From Microbacterium imperiale (GTDB lineage: Bacteria; Actinomycetota; Actinomycetes; Actinomycetales; Microbacteriaceae), in the NCBI RefSeq assembly GCF_017876655.1, contig NZ_JAGIOK010000001.1, positions 3,076,933 to 3,140,932 on the forward strand: a stretch of DNA of 64,000 nt, read 5' to 3'. Shown here piece by piece: positions 7,801-15,569 of the stretch. Every line of letters starts with the position of its first letter. Within the stretch, counting starts at the first letter, position 1. The position numbers and the translations under genes are program-made. The notes under the pieces are model-generated. The model saw only the letters and a program-made list of their open reading frames with translations, was not told the origin of the DNA and searched no databases.

Positions 7801-9996
7801 TCAGGTGAGCACGGGCGCAGGCGTCGACGCACCGACCTCAGCGGCCGCCGGAGGTGCGACCGACTCAGCGCGGCGTCCGAACGAACGCGGGCCGAGGGCG
7901 CGAAGGATGCTCGGCATCACCAGCATCCGGATGACGACGGCATCCAGGGCGACCGCGACCGCCAAGCCGATGCCGATCTCGCGGACGATACTGATCTGCG
8001 CCGTCGTGAACGACAGGAACACCGCGATCATGATCAGCGCGGCGCTGTTGATCATCGCCCGCGTGCGCGCCGCGCCCTGCAGGACGGACTGCTCGAACGG
8101 CATGCCCGCCCGGTACAGCTCGCGCATGCGCGACATGATGATCACCATGTAGTCCATGCTGAGTCCGAACATGACGGCGAACAGCAACACCGGCGTGACC
8201 GAGTTCAGCGGATCGTCGCTCATCCAGCCCTGCAGCAGGGTCAATACGCCCAGGCTCGCGCCGACGACGAGCAGGTTGAAGACGAGGGCAAGCGCCGGCA
8301 GGATCACCGACCGCCACGCGAAGGCGAGCATCAGGAACGTCAGCGTGAGGACGATCGCGGCGATGAGCGGGATGCTCTCGATGATGGTCTCGTCGAAGTC
8401 GAGCCCTTGCGCGGTCGCGCCGGTGACCGCCACTCGCGCGCCGTCGGGGAGCTGATCCGCGAGGCCGGAACGGATGTCGCTGACGAGGGCGTGGGCGCTG
8501 ACGGAGTCCGGTCCGTCGGCAGTCGTCGCCAGCAGCCGCACTGCGATGCCCGCGTCATCGGCGTGCCACAGGCGCTGCAGCTGCGGGGGAGTCTCACCCG
8601 CTTCGAGCGCGGTCGCCGCCGGACTGCCGACCGGCGCGAAAGATGCCGCGTCGAGCACTGAGTCGGCGCCGGCTCGGTCAGCGACCCACGAGCTCGCCGT
8701 CGCCGTAGCCACGAGCGCATCCGCCGGCTCGGTGCCCGGGGGGAACGTCACGATCACGTCGACGGGGAACAGTCCCTCCTGTCCGATGTTCCGCTCGAGC
8801 AGTTCGAGCCCTTGCCGCGCGGGGTCGTCGGACGGCAGCACCGTCGCGCTTGCGACCGGGGATTGCAGCGACAGCCCGAAGACGGGAATCGCTGCGAGGG
8901 CGAGCACGGCCACGCCGGCTGCTCCGACCAGGCCGGGACGACGAATGCGCGAGGTCACGATGGTCCGCCCCGGGCCGGGTGTCCGCCGACGGCGCAGGAG
9001 GGGGATGCGGCCGGCGTCGATGCGCGGGCCGAGCAGGGCGAGCCCCGCCGGCAGGACGAGCATCGTGACGCCGAGGGCGACGAGCGAGACGACGACCCCG
9101 CCCAATGCGATGCTCGTGAGCGCCATGACGCGCGGGACGAAGAGCGCTGACAGAGCGAGCGCGACGGCGATGCCGCTGAAGAGCACGGAATGGCCGGCGG
9201 TGGACATGGTCGCGGTGATCGCGTCGGGCGTGCTGCGGCCCGCGGCGAGTTCTTCGCGGAATCGTTTGATGATGAACAGCGAGTAGTCGACGGCGACTGC
9301 GAGGCCGATCATCGACACGATGTTGGAGTAGAGGTTCGAGATCTCTGTCACGCCCGTCGCGAGGGTTCCGAATCCGAGCGAGATCATCAGCGCCGACCCC
9401 GCCACCAGCAGCGGGAGCAGCGTGGCCACGACCGAACCGAAGACGAACAGCAGGACCACGATCAGCACCGGGAACACGATGATCTCGGCGCGTAGTGCGT
9501 CCGCCTTTGAGTGCGCGTTCAACTGATAGTCGAGCGCCGGCTGTCCGGTGACGAAGGCCTCACCGGCGATGTCGGATTCGTCGAGCGCGGCCTGCAGCTT
9601 CGGGACGATGTTCTGCACCGTCGTGCTGTCCTGGGTAAACCCGGCGATGATCGCCATGGTGCGGCCATCATCCGATCCGAGCTCGGGCTGATCGAACGGG
9701 GTGGTGATGGTCTCGGCCCCGGCGTCGGTCGTCAGGTCGGCCGCGCGTGCGACATCACTCGGCGTGAGTGGGGCGTCGGCATCCACCACGATGACCAGCT
9801 GATTCGGTGCCTCGTCGAACGTCTCCTCAATAGTCTCCTGCGCCAGCAGCGCCTCGGCCCGTGGGTTGGTGAACCCGCCGCCACTCAGGACGCCGTCCAG
9901 GCGAAGAGCGAGCAGCGCGCCCACCACGAAGAGCAACGCCCAAGCGATGAGAACGGTACGTGGTCGTCGGATCGCGAGCGCGGTGATGGCTTTCAT
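7801..9996 (-). CDS. MMPL family (RND-type) transporter
   Basis: 731 residues, ATG start. The layout is classical MMPL: one N-terminal membrane helix (17-33), a periplasm-side domain, a membrane bundle, a second external domain after about 385, and a second bundle to the C-terminus. The proton-relay Asp-Tyr pairs are present in both halves: AVDYSLF (D237-Y238) and SMDYMVI (D615-Y616). Such pumps use the proton gradient to export lipids or hydrophobic drugs. The gene is divergent from the ribB operon (212-base gap) and followed by a MarR gene, which suggests an inducible exporter. Confidence 0.9.
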   Translation of the reverse strand: MKAITALAIRRPRTVLIAWALLFVVGALLALRLDGVLSGGGFTNPRAEALLAQETIEETFDEAPNQLVIVVDADAPLTPSDVARAADLTTDAGAETITTPFDQPELGSDDGRTMAIIAGFTQDSTTVQNIVPKLQAALDESDIAGEAFVTGQPALDYQLNAHSKADALRAEIIVFPVLIVVLLFVFGSVVATLLPLLVAGSALMISLGFGTLATGVTEISNLYSNIVSMIGLAVAVDYSLFIIKRFREELAAGRSTPDAITATMSTAGHSVLFSGIAVALALSALFVPRVMALTSIALGGVVVSLVALGVTMLVLPAGLALLGPRIDAGRIPLLRRRRTPGPGRTIVTSRIRRPGLVGAAGVAVLALAAIPVFGLSLQSPVASATVLPSDDPARQGLELLERNIGQEGLFPVDVIVTFPPGTEPADALVATATASSWVADRAGADSVLDAASFAPVGSPAATALEAGETPPQLQRLWHADDAGIAVRLLATTADGPDSVSAHALVSDIRSGLADQLPDGARVAVTGATAQGLDFDETIIESIPLIAAIVLTLTFLMLAFAWRSVILPALALVFNLLVVGASLGVLTLLQGWMSDDPLNSVTPVLLFAVMFGLSMDYMVIIMSRMRELYRAGMPFEQSVLQGAARTRAMINSAALIMIAVFLSFTTAQISIVREIGIGLAVAVALDAVVIRMLVMPSILRALGPRSFGRRAESVAPPAAAEVGASTPAPVLT

Positions 9997-10208
9997 GAGT
10001 TCCCCGATCTGAATGCTGTGTCATCCGTGTTGTGACATGTATACAGCAGATTGCGGCAGATGAACATCAGAGGTCGCGTCTAGTCGATGCTTGCGCCTCC
10101 GGCGGAGGTGACCATAACTTCGATCTACACGACACGCATGCTGGGGCAATATATGCGACGTCATCAAATTGATCACCGTCTCGCAGACGGTTTCGCAAGG
10201 GGGATACC
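9997..10208. promoter_or_regulatory. Divergent promoter region between MMPL and ribB
   Basis: This 212-base gap must hold the start signals of both the MMPL gene (left) and the ribB operon (right). It is less GC-rich than its surroundings. A short hairpin, CCTCC-GGC-GGAGG, lies at 10096-10108. I looked for the conserved blocks of an FMN riboswitch ahead of ribB and did not see them. AAGGGGG at 10196-10203 is a plausible RBS for ribB. Confidence 0.5.
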
Positions 10209-10856
10209 ATGACCATCCAGATCGAACACATCGCTACGGGGACCGTTCTCGACCCCGCTGTTGACGCCATCGCCGCCATCGCACGCGGCGAGATGGTGGT
10301 GGTCGTCGACGACGAGGATCGCGAGAACGAAGGCGATCTCGTTGTGGCGGCCGACCACGCGACCGCGGGCGTCATCAACTTCATGATCACGCACGGACGG
10401 GGACTGGTGTGCCTGGCACTGCCGGCCGCCCGCGCCGCGGAACTCGAACTTCCTCCCATGGTGCCGCGCAACGAGGACCACATGGGTACCGCCTTCACGG
10501 TGTCGATCGACGGAACCCCGGCGTGCGGCGTGACGACGGGCATCTCGGCGGGCGAACGTGCGACGACGATCAGTCTGGCTCTCTCCGGCACCGCTAGCGA
10601 CCTTCAGCGTCCCGGTCACGTCTTTCCGCTCATCGCGCGCGAAGGGGGAGTTCTCACTCGCACTGGTCACACCGAGGCGTCGGTCGACATCGCGCGGCTG
10701 GCGGGATGCACGCCGGCCGGCGTCATCGTCGAGATCATCGGCGAGGACGGCGAAATGCTCCGGCGTGATGCCCTGCGCTCGTTCGCGGACCATCACGGGC
10801 TCGTCATGACGAGCATCGATCTGATCCGCCGTCACATCCTCAACGGAGCGCGCTGA
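10209..10856 (+). CDS. ribB: 3,4-dihydroxy-2-butanone 4-phosphate synthase, stand-alone
   Basis: 215 residues, ATG start. It converts ribulose 5-phosphate to L-3,4-dihydroxy-2-butanone 4-phosphate plus formate, the four-carbon precursor of riboflavin. The active-site blocks are intact: DDEDRENEGD (41-50), HGRGLVC, GVTTGISAGERATT, RPGHVFPL and GGVLTRTGHTEASVDIARLAG. In most actinobacteria this domain is fused to GTP cyclohydrolase II (RibBA) inside a rib operon. Here it is alone and its TGA overlaps the ATG of an acyltransferase gene (TGATG), so its product may serve something other than housekeeping flavin synthesis. Confidence 0.93.
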   Translation: MTIQIEHIATGTVLDPAVDAIAAIARGEMVVVVDDEDRENEGDLVVAADHATAGVINFMITHGRGLVCLALPAARAAELELPPMVPRNEDHMGTAFTVSIDGTPACGVTTGISAGERATTISLALSGTASDLQRPGHVFPLIAREGGVLTRTGHTEASVDIARLAGCTPAGVIVEIIGEDGEMLRRDALRSFADHHGLVMTSIDLIRRHILNGAR

Positions 10857-12079
10857 TGCGCAGCGAAGTGGTCGTGCGTCGGATCTCGGGAGCCATCGTG
10901 CGCCGGCAGCTGCGCACGCACCTCGCCGGGATCGATGGGCTGCACCACCTGCCGGCGACCGGATCGTTCGTGCTTGTCCCGAATCACCGCAGCTACTTCG
11001 ACCACTTCGTCATGGAGCTGCTGGTCGGGGCGGCGGTGGGCAGGCCGGTGTGGTTCCTGACGAAGCAGGAAAGCTTCGAGGGTGCTCTATCCCGCGTGTG
11101 GACGAAAGCCTGGTACGGCATCCCGGTGGATCGGCACCGGCCCAGCCCGGCAACCCTTCGCGCGATCCAAACGGTCTTCGCCGCCGACGAAGTGCTGTGC
11201 GTCTACCCCGAGGGCACTCGCAACGTCGCCGATGAGATGCTCCCGTTCCAAGCAGGAGCTTTCCGGTTCGCGTTGACAGCCGGCGTTCCGGTCATCCCGG
11301 TGGCACTGACCGGAACTGAGTCCGTGCTGCCGAAGGGCAGCCGCCGCTTTCGCCGCGGGGGGCGCGTCCGCGTGTCGTTCGGTGAACCGATCCTGCCGGA
11401 CATGAGCAAAGGCAAGCAGCACGCCGCGCAGCAGTTGTCAGCGGACACAAGGGCAGCCATCATCGGCCTCCTTTCGACCGGATGTCGCGCCGCGGACGGC
11501 CCGGCCACAACAGGTGCGGTCGACGATCTCGTGACTGCCGCGCTAGACCCCGAGGGACGGCTGGCCGTCGCGGACGAGCGTCGTCTCCGTTTCGTGCTGC
11601 GGTTGCTGTCGTCGTCGGGTGTTCGGTCGGTCGACCTCGAGGTCCAACGTGCGCGGCTGCGCGGCTTGGCGATTCTGCGTCGCCCTGCGCCGCTCCGAGC
11701 TCTGCCGGCGCTGTCGGTGCGGCGCCGCTTGGAGCGTGTACTGCGAGCCGACCCCGCGAACTCGCTTGCGAACTACCTGCTCGCGCGCTGGCACCTGGCT
11801 ATGCCGGCGGTGCTCGGCGGTGATCCTGCCCTGGCTGAACGATTGTTCGCTCTGAGCGCGCGAACCGCCCCTGGGGGTGACACGCGGGCTCTAGCAGGTT
11901 TGGCCGAGGTGCAGTTGGCGGACGGGCGCGTGGAAGCCGCACAGGCGACGCTGCAGCGGATCGCCGACACGCCCGCGGTGGCGGGCTCCCGGGCGGAAGC
12001 ACGCGCGGCGCGCGCCCGTCTGCAGCTCGTGACGCTGGCGGACGTCGTCGACCCCTCGCAGGCTGGGGTGCTCGCGTGA
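10856..12079 (+). CDS. PlsC-like acyltransferase with C-terminal TPR-like domain
   Basis: 407 residues, ATG start overlapping the ribB stop. Residues 30-210 are a 1-acylglycerol-3-phosphate O-acyltransferase domain. It has the HX4D motif in NHRSYFDH, the YPEGTRN block, and the closing VPVIPVALTGTE strand. No strong N-terminal membrane helix is visible. Residues about 215-400 are Ala/Leu/Arg-rich helices with TPR-like spacing (LRADPANSLANYLLARWHLA; RALAGLAEVQLADGRVEAAQATLQRI). PlsC enzymes are normally about 200-260 residues, so the tail is an extra module. The acyl acceptor is unknown; the neighbouring ribB makes a small phosphorylated hydroxyketone. Confidence 0.83.
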   Translation: MRSEVVVRRISGAIVRRQLRTHLAGIDGLHHLPATGSFVLVPNHRSYFDHFVMELLVGAAVGRPVWFLTKQESFEGALSRVWTKAWYGIPVDRHRPSPATLRAIQTVFAADEVLCVYPEGTRNVADEMLPFQAGAFRFALTAGVPVIPVALTGTESVLPKGSRRFRRGGRVRVSFGEPILPDMSKGKQHAAQQLSADTRAAIIGLLSTGCRAADGPATTGAVDDLVTAALDPEGRLAVADERRLRFVLRLLSSSGVRSVDLEVQRARLRGLAILRRPAPLRALPALSVRRRLERVLRADPANSLANYLLARWHLAMPAVLGGDPALAERLFALSARTAPGGDTRALAGLAEVQLADGRVEAAQATLQRIADTPAVAGSRAEARAARARLQLVTLADVVDPSQAGVLA

Positions 12080-12630
12080 CTGCGGCCCTGCGGAGCGGTC
12101 CGATGACCGTGCTCGGCGATGTCGCGGTGGTGTTCGACGATGGGTCCCGTATCCGGTGGGCTCGCACCGGCGGTAACCAATGGACCCTCGCGGAGCACTG
12201 GCCGAATGCCGAGGAGGTCGCAGCTGTCGAACGGCACCGCGAGCGAGGCGGCTGCTTGCTCGTCGTCTCGGATGGTCGACCGATCACCGCGGACGCGTTT
12301 GTAAGCGAGGTGCCGTCGGGTGCCACGAGCTCTGAAGGCTCCGATGTCGTCGAACTCAGGGTGGACCATTTCGACTGGCTTCCCGAGCTGGTGTGCGCGC
12401 GCGGGACGGCCTTCCTCCGTGAACAGGCAGAGCGATGGGACGCGTTGCCGGCTCTGCTCAGGCCTGCCGTCGTGCTCGACACGGCGATCGACGAGCCGCT
12501 CGCCCCGGGCCAGGTCACGTTCGCGCTCCTGGCGCCCGGGATCAGCCGCAGTCGCATCGAACGCGAGCTCGTTGACTATCTCGCCTTCGTGCGAGCCGGC
12601 GGCGCCACGACCGGACGGCACAGCGCATGA
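12076..12630 (+). CDS. Unknown protein in the ribB operon
   Basis: 184 residues, GTG start overlapping the previous stop by four bases (GTGA). No signal peptide, membrane helix or familiar motif is visible. Predicted content is mixed alpha/beta, with a FDDGSRIRW strand near the front, an Arg-rich RHRERGG loop and several acidic patches. I do not recognise a family. Tight overlaps on both sides say it is made together with RibB, the acyltransferase and the SRPBCC protein. Confidence 0.6.
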   Translation: MTAALRSGPMTVLGDVAVVFDDGSRIRWARTGGNQWTLAEHWPNAEEVAAVERHRERGGCLLVVSDGRPITADAFVSEVPSGATSSEGSDVVELRVDHFDWLPELVCARGTAFLREQAERWDALPALLRPAVVLDTAIDEPLAPGQVTFALLAPGISRSRIERELVDYLAFVRAGGATTGRHSA

Positions 12631-13034
12631 CATACGGCGGACAGACAGTCATTGAAGCGTCGGCGGCCGAGATCGTCGATGTTCTTACCGACGTGGGTGC
12701 TCTCGCCTCGTGGAATCCCGCCTTCGGAGCGATAGAGGGGTCGGGGCCAGCCGCAGTCGGCCTTCGATACCGCACGCGTGTTCGCGACCTTGTGCCGGCC
12801 TCGATCCGTTTCACGGCTATTTCCGCTGCCGAGGTACGGTACGAGCTTCTTGCGCCGGGGGCGCAAGAGCGAGGCGTCTGGTATCTGAGGCCCGGTTCCT
12901 TGCCCGGGCACGAAACTATCGTCGTGCACGAGTTCACCCACGCCGGGGCCAGCCTCGCGATCATGAGGCGCGCGTTCCGACCGGTCGCGTCGTGGCGCCT
13001 CGCACGCCTGCGTCAGGAAGTTCTACGACGCTGA
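12627..13034 (+). CDS. SRPBCC (polyketide cyclase/START-like) family protein
   Basis: 135 residues, ATG start overlapping the previous TGA by four bases. The opening TVIEASAAEIVDVLTDVGALASWNPAFGAIEGSGPAAVGLRYRTRV is the typical SRPBCC start: first strand, two short helices and W-N-P. A last long helix (RRAFRPVASWRLARLRQEVLRR) closes the fold. Such proteins bind hydrophobic ligands or catalyse cyclisation or dehydration. It is the last gene of the ribB operon and converges with the next gene with a 13-base gap. Confidence 0.75.
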   Translation: MTYGGQTVIEASAAEIVDVLTDVGALASWNPAFGAIEGSGPAAVGLRYRTRVRDLVPASIRFTAISAAEVRYELLAPGAQERGVWYLRPGSLPGHETIVVHEFTHAGASLAIMRRAFRPVASWRLARLRQEVLRR

Positions 13035-13047
13035 GACCCGCGAGCCG

Positions 13048-13404
13048 TCAGAGGTTGTCGAAGTCGCTCCAGGGCTGGGGCGCTCCGCCGAACTCCGGGT
13101 CCTCGCTGGCGACGGCCGCCGAGGTTCCGCGGTCGCGCAGTTGCTCGGACTGACGGCGCAGGCGCGCGACGAGCACGTCGTCGCGAAGCTCGGGGCCATC
13201 CCAATCGGTCTCGCGCGAGGTGATCTGGCTGGCGGGACCGACGAGGACCTCCCAGCGGACCTCGGTTCCGTCGGCATTGACGATGGGAATGTCGACGGTT
13301 GCCGAGCTGCCGACGTGAGCGAGGGCCTGCGCATAACCGAGGAGGGCTCGGGCGATGTCGGACCCCGTCACCACGGAGTCGCCCGCGTAGTGAATTCTGT
13401 CCAT
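13048..13404 (-). CDS. Conserved hypothetical protein
   Basis: 118 residues, ATG start. The front half is helix then strand (MDRIHYAGDSVVTGSDIARALLGYAQALA, then SATVDIPIVN, then VRWEVLVGPASQI). The back half is acidic with an Arg-rich helix (DDVLVARLRRQSEQLRDRG) and ends in a flexible tail. No membrane segment is present. The layout looks like a small actinobacterial conserved protein, but I cannot give a function. It shares orientation with the UbiB-like gene downstream. Confidence 0.65.
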   Translation of the reverse strand: MDRIHYAGDSVVTGSDIARALLGYAQALAHVGSSATVDIPIVNADGTEVRWEVLVGPASQITSRETDWDGPELRDDVLVARLRRQSEQLRDRGTSAAVASEDPEFGGAPQPWSDFDNL

Positions 13405-13490
13405 GCGTCCGGCTTACCCGAGGCCTCCGCGCACTCGGGCGGGGGTGGCGTGGAGCGGGCGTGTGCGCTACGGCTCGTGGACGTCCGAAC

Positions 13491-15467
13491 TCAGCCGCCC
13501 GAGCTCTCGCGCCGCACGAGCGCGGAGCGCAGCGATCGCAGCAGCAGAAGCAGGCCGCCGAGTCCGACGATGCTGCCGAGGAACGGGAACACCGAGACCG
13601 TCTCGGTGAGAAGCGGGCCGTGGTCGGCGACGCCCAGCATCACGCCGACGATCACCAGCGTCGCGCCCACCACGGTCGTGGTGAGCCGGCCGGTCAACGA
13701 CTCGACCCACGAGCGGTCGTCGGGCGATTCGAGGGCGCGCAGGCGAACGGTCAACTCGCCCGACTCGAGGTCGTGCAGGATGCCGTCGACGCGGCGCGGC
13801 AGGTCGCGCAACCGCTCTCGGCCGAGTTGCAGCTGCACCTGTGCGCTCAGGGCCGCGGTGCGCGGATCGCCCATCCGCAGCGCGTAGTGCGGTGCGCGCG
13901 AGAGGGCGCGCTTGATCATGTCGTAGCCGGGGTCGAGGCGGCGGAGCGTGCCCTCGACGGCGCCGAGGGTGCGGAACGCCAACAGCAGCCCCGGCGGCAG
14001 CGCGAGCCGGTGGTGTCGCAGCACGTCGATGAGCGCCGAGAACAGGTGCTGATCGGCGCGCGAGTTGTGCAGCCGCGTGAGGAGGACGCCGATGTCGTGC
14101 TGCAGCGCGGCGACATCCACGGCGCTGCCGGACCGCGGCTTCACGAGCATCAGCACGGCGTCGGTCGCGCCGGAGTCGTCTTCGTTGTGCAGGGCCACGA
14201 GCAGCGGCAGCAGCAGCCGGCGCAGGCTCTTCTCGACGATGCCGACCGAGCCGAAGTCGATCAGCGCGACGATGCCGTCGGGCTGCAGGATGAGGTTGCC
14301 GGGATGCAGGTCGGCGTGGAACACCCCGCGCAGTGCGACCTGCCCGACGATGACGTCGAGCACGGCGTCGGCGATGGCCGTGGCGTCCTCGGGCGCGACG
14401 GAGCCGGGCTCGCCGGGCGCGGGCAGGCGGCTGAACGGGATGCCGCGCACGTGCTCCATCACGATGAGCTGCTCGGTGCACAGCTCGGGGTAGACGTCGG
14501 GGATGCGAACGGCTCGGGCGTCGGCCGCGGTCATCGAGTCGCGCAGCATCTCCATGTTCGCCACCTCGACGCGATAGTCGAGCTCTTCGCGCAGCGCGAC
14601 GGCGAACTGCGCCGCCAGCGCCGACGCGCCGACATCCTTCGCCCACGTCGTGCGCCGCTCGAGGTCGGCGGCGGCGCGCTCGATGATGTCGAGGTCGGTG
14701 GCCACTTCGGCACGCGCCTTCGGGCGTTGGATCTTCACCACGACATCCGTGCCATCCCGCAGCTGCGCGGTGTGGACCTGACCGACGGATGCCGCCGCGA
14801 GCGGCGTCTCGTCGATGAAGGTGAAGACGAGGTCGAGCGGGCGCCCCAGCTGGGTCTCGATCGCGGACTTGGCCTCGGGCCAGGGGATCGGCGTCGTGTC
14901 CATCTGCAGCGTGGCGAGGGCGCGGGTGATCTCTGCGGGCAGCAGGTCACTGCGCGTCGAGAGAATCTGCCCGAGCTTGACGAAGGTCACCCCGGCGTCG
15001 TCGAGGGTCGCGGCCAGCGCCCGGGGGAGCTCCGCCCGCGCCGACTCGCTGCGCATGCCGCCGAGGCCGTGACGCGACGCGATCGCGACGATCCGGGCGT
15101 ATCGCATGGCGCGTCGCCGACGGTGCAGCGCTCCACGGATGGCGCGGATGGGCCCGACGGGAACGCGGGCGGGCCACATCAGCTCGAGCGCGATGAGGAC
15201 GATCAGCACGATCGCGAACATCCACGCCAGCACCAGGAGGACGAACCCGATGGTGATCGGGTTGTCGACCAAGACGCCGGACCCGCGCATGATGCCCGCT
15301 TGGCGCAGCACCCAGACGCCGAGCGGCGCGAAGACGACGAACACCACCAGCGAGACGAGCGGTCCGCGCACCCAGCCCACCCGGGCCTCGAGCGCGCGTT
15401 TGGCCAGCCACGTGGCCGCGACGGCGAAGACCACCGCTCCGATCGCGAAGAGCAACCATTCCGGCAT
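13491..15467 (-). CDS. UbiB/AarF/ABC1 kinase-like protein
   Basis: 658 residues, ATG start. The N-terminus has two to three membrane helices (3-20, 35-60, 78-110). The core carries the UbiB-family signatures: FVKLGQILSTR (the KxGQ motif), the Ala/Gly loop ASVGQVH, VVVKIQRP (ATP-site Lys), EELDY, the catalytic loop HADLHPGN and the metal motif IDFGSVG. A last hydrophobic pair sits near the C-terminus. Members are atypical kinases/ATPases tied to isoprenoid-lipid or quinone handling. Actinobacteria use menaquinone, so a direct ubiquinone role is not implied. It is divergent from the helicase gene. Confidence 0.88.
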   Translation of the reverse strand: MPEWLLFAIGAVVFAVAATWLAKRALEARVGWVRGPLVSLVVFVVFAPLGVWVLRQAGIMRGSGVLVDNPITIGFVLLVLAWMFAIVLIVLIALELMWPARVPVGPIRAIRGALHRRRRAMRYARIVAIASRHGLGGMRSESARAELPRALAATLDDAGVTFVKLGQILSTRSDLLPAEITRALATLQMDTTPIPWPEAKSAIETQLGRPLDLVFTFIDETPLAAASVGQVHTAQLRDGTDVVVKIQRPKARAEVATDLDIIERAAADLERRTTWAKDVGASALAAQFAVALREELDYRVEVANMEMLRDSMTAADARAVRIPDVYPELCTEQLIVMEHVRGIPFSRLPAPGEPGSVAPEDATAIADAVLDVIVGQVALRGVFHADLHPGNLILQPDGIVALIDFGSVGIVEKSLRRLLLPLLVALHNEDDSGATDAVLMLVKPRSGSAVDVAALQHDIGVLLTRLHNSRADQHLFSALIDVLRHHRLALPPGLLLAFRTLGAVEGTLRRLDPGYDMIKRALSRAPHYALRMGDPRTAALSAQVQLQLGRERLRDLPRRVDGILHDLESGELTVRLRALESPDDRSWVESLTGRLTTTVVGATLVIVGVMLGVADHGPLLTETVSVFPFLGSIVGLGGLLLLLRSLRSALVRRESSGG

Positions 15468-15569
15468 CCGAACCCCCGAGCGCGTCGACCTTCCTCCGAG
15501 GCTAGGCCACAGTCCGCGGCGTGTCCGAGCGGATCGCGCGATCGGGCGATGGGCGGACTACCCTGAAGC

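Noticed and set aside
10021..10208. FMN riboswitch ahead of ribB
   Set aside because: The conserved blocks of the FMN aptamer were looked for and not found; only one short hairpin is visible.
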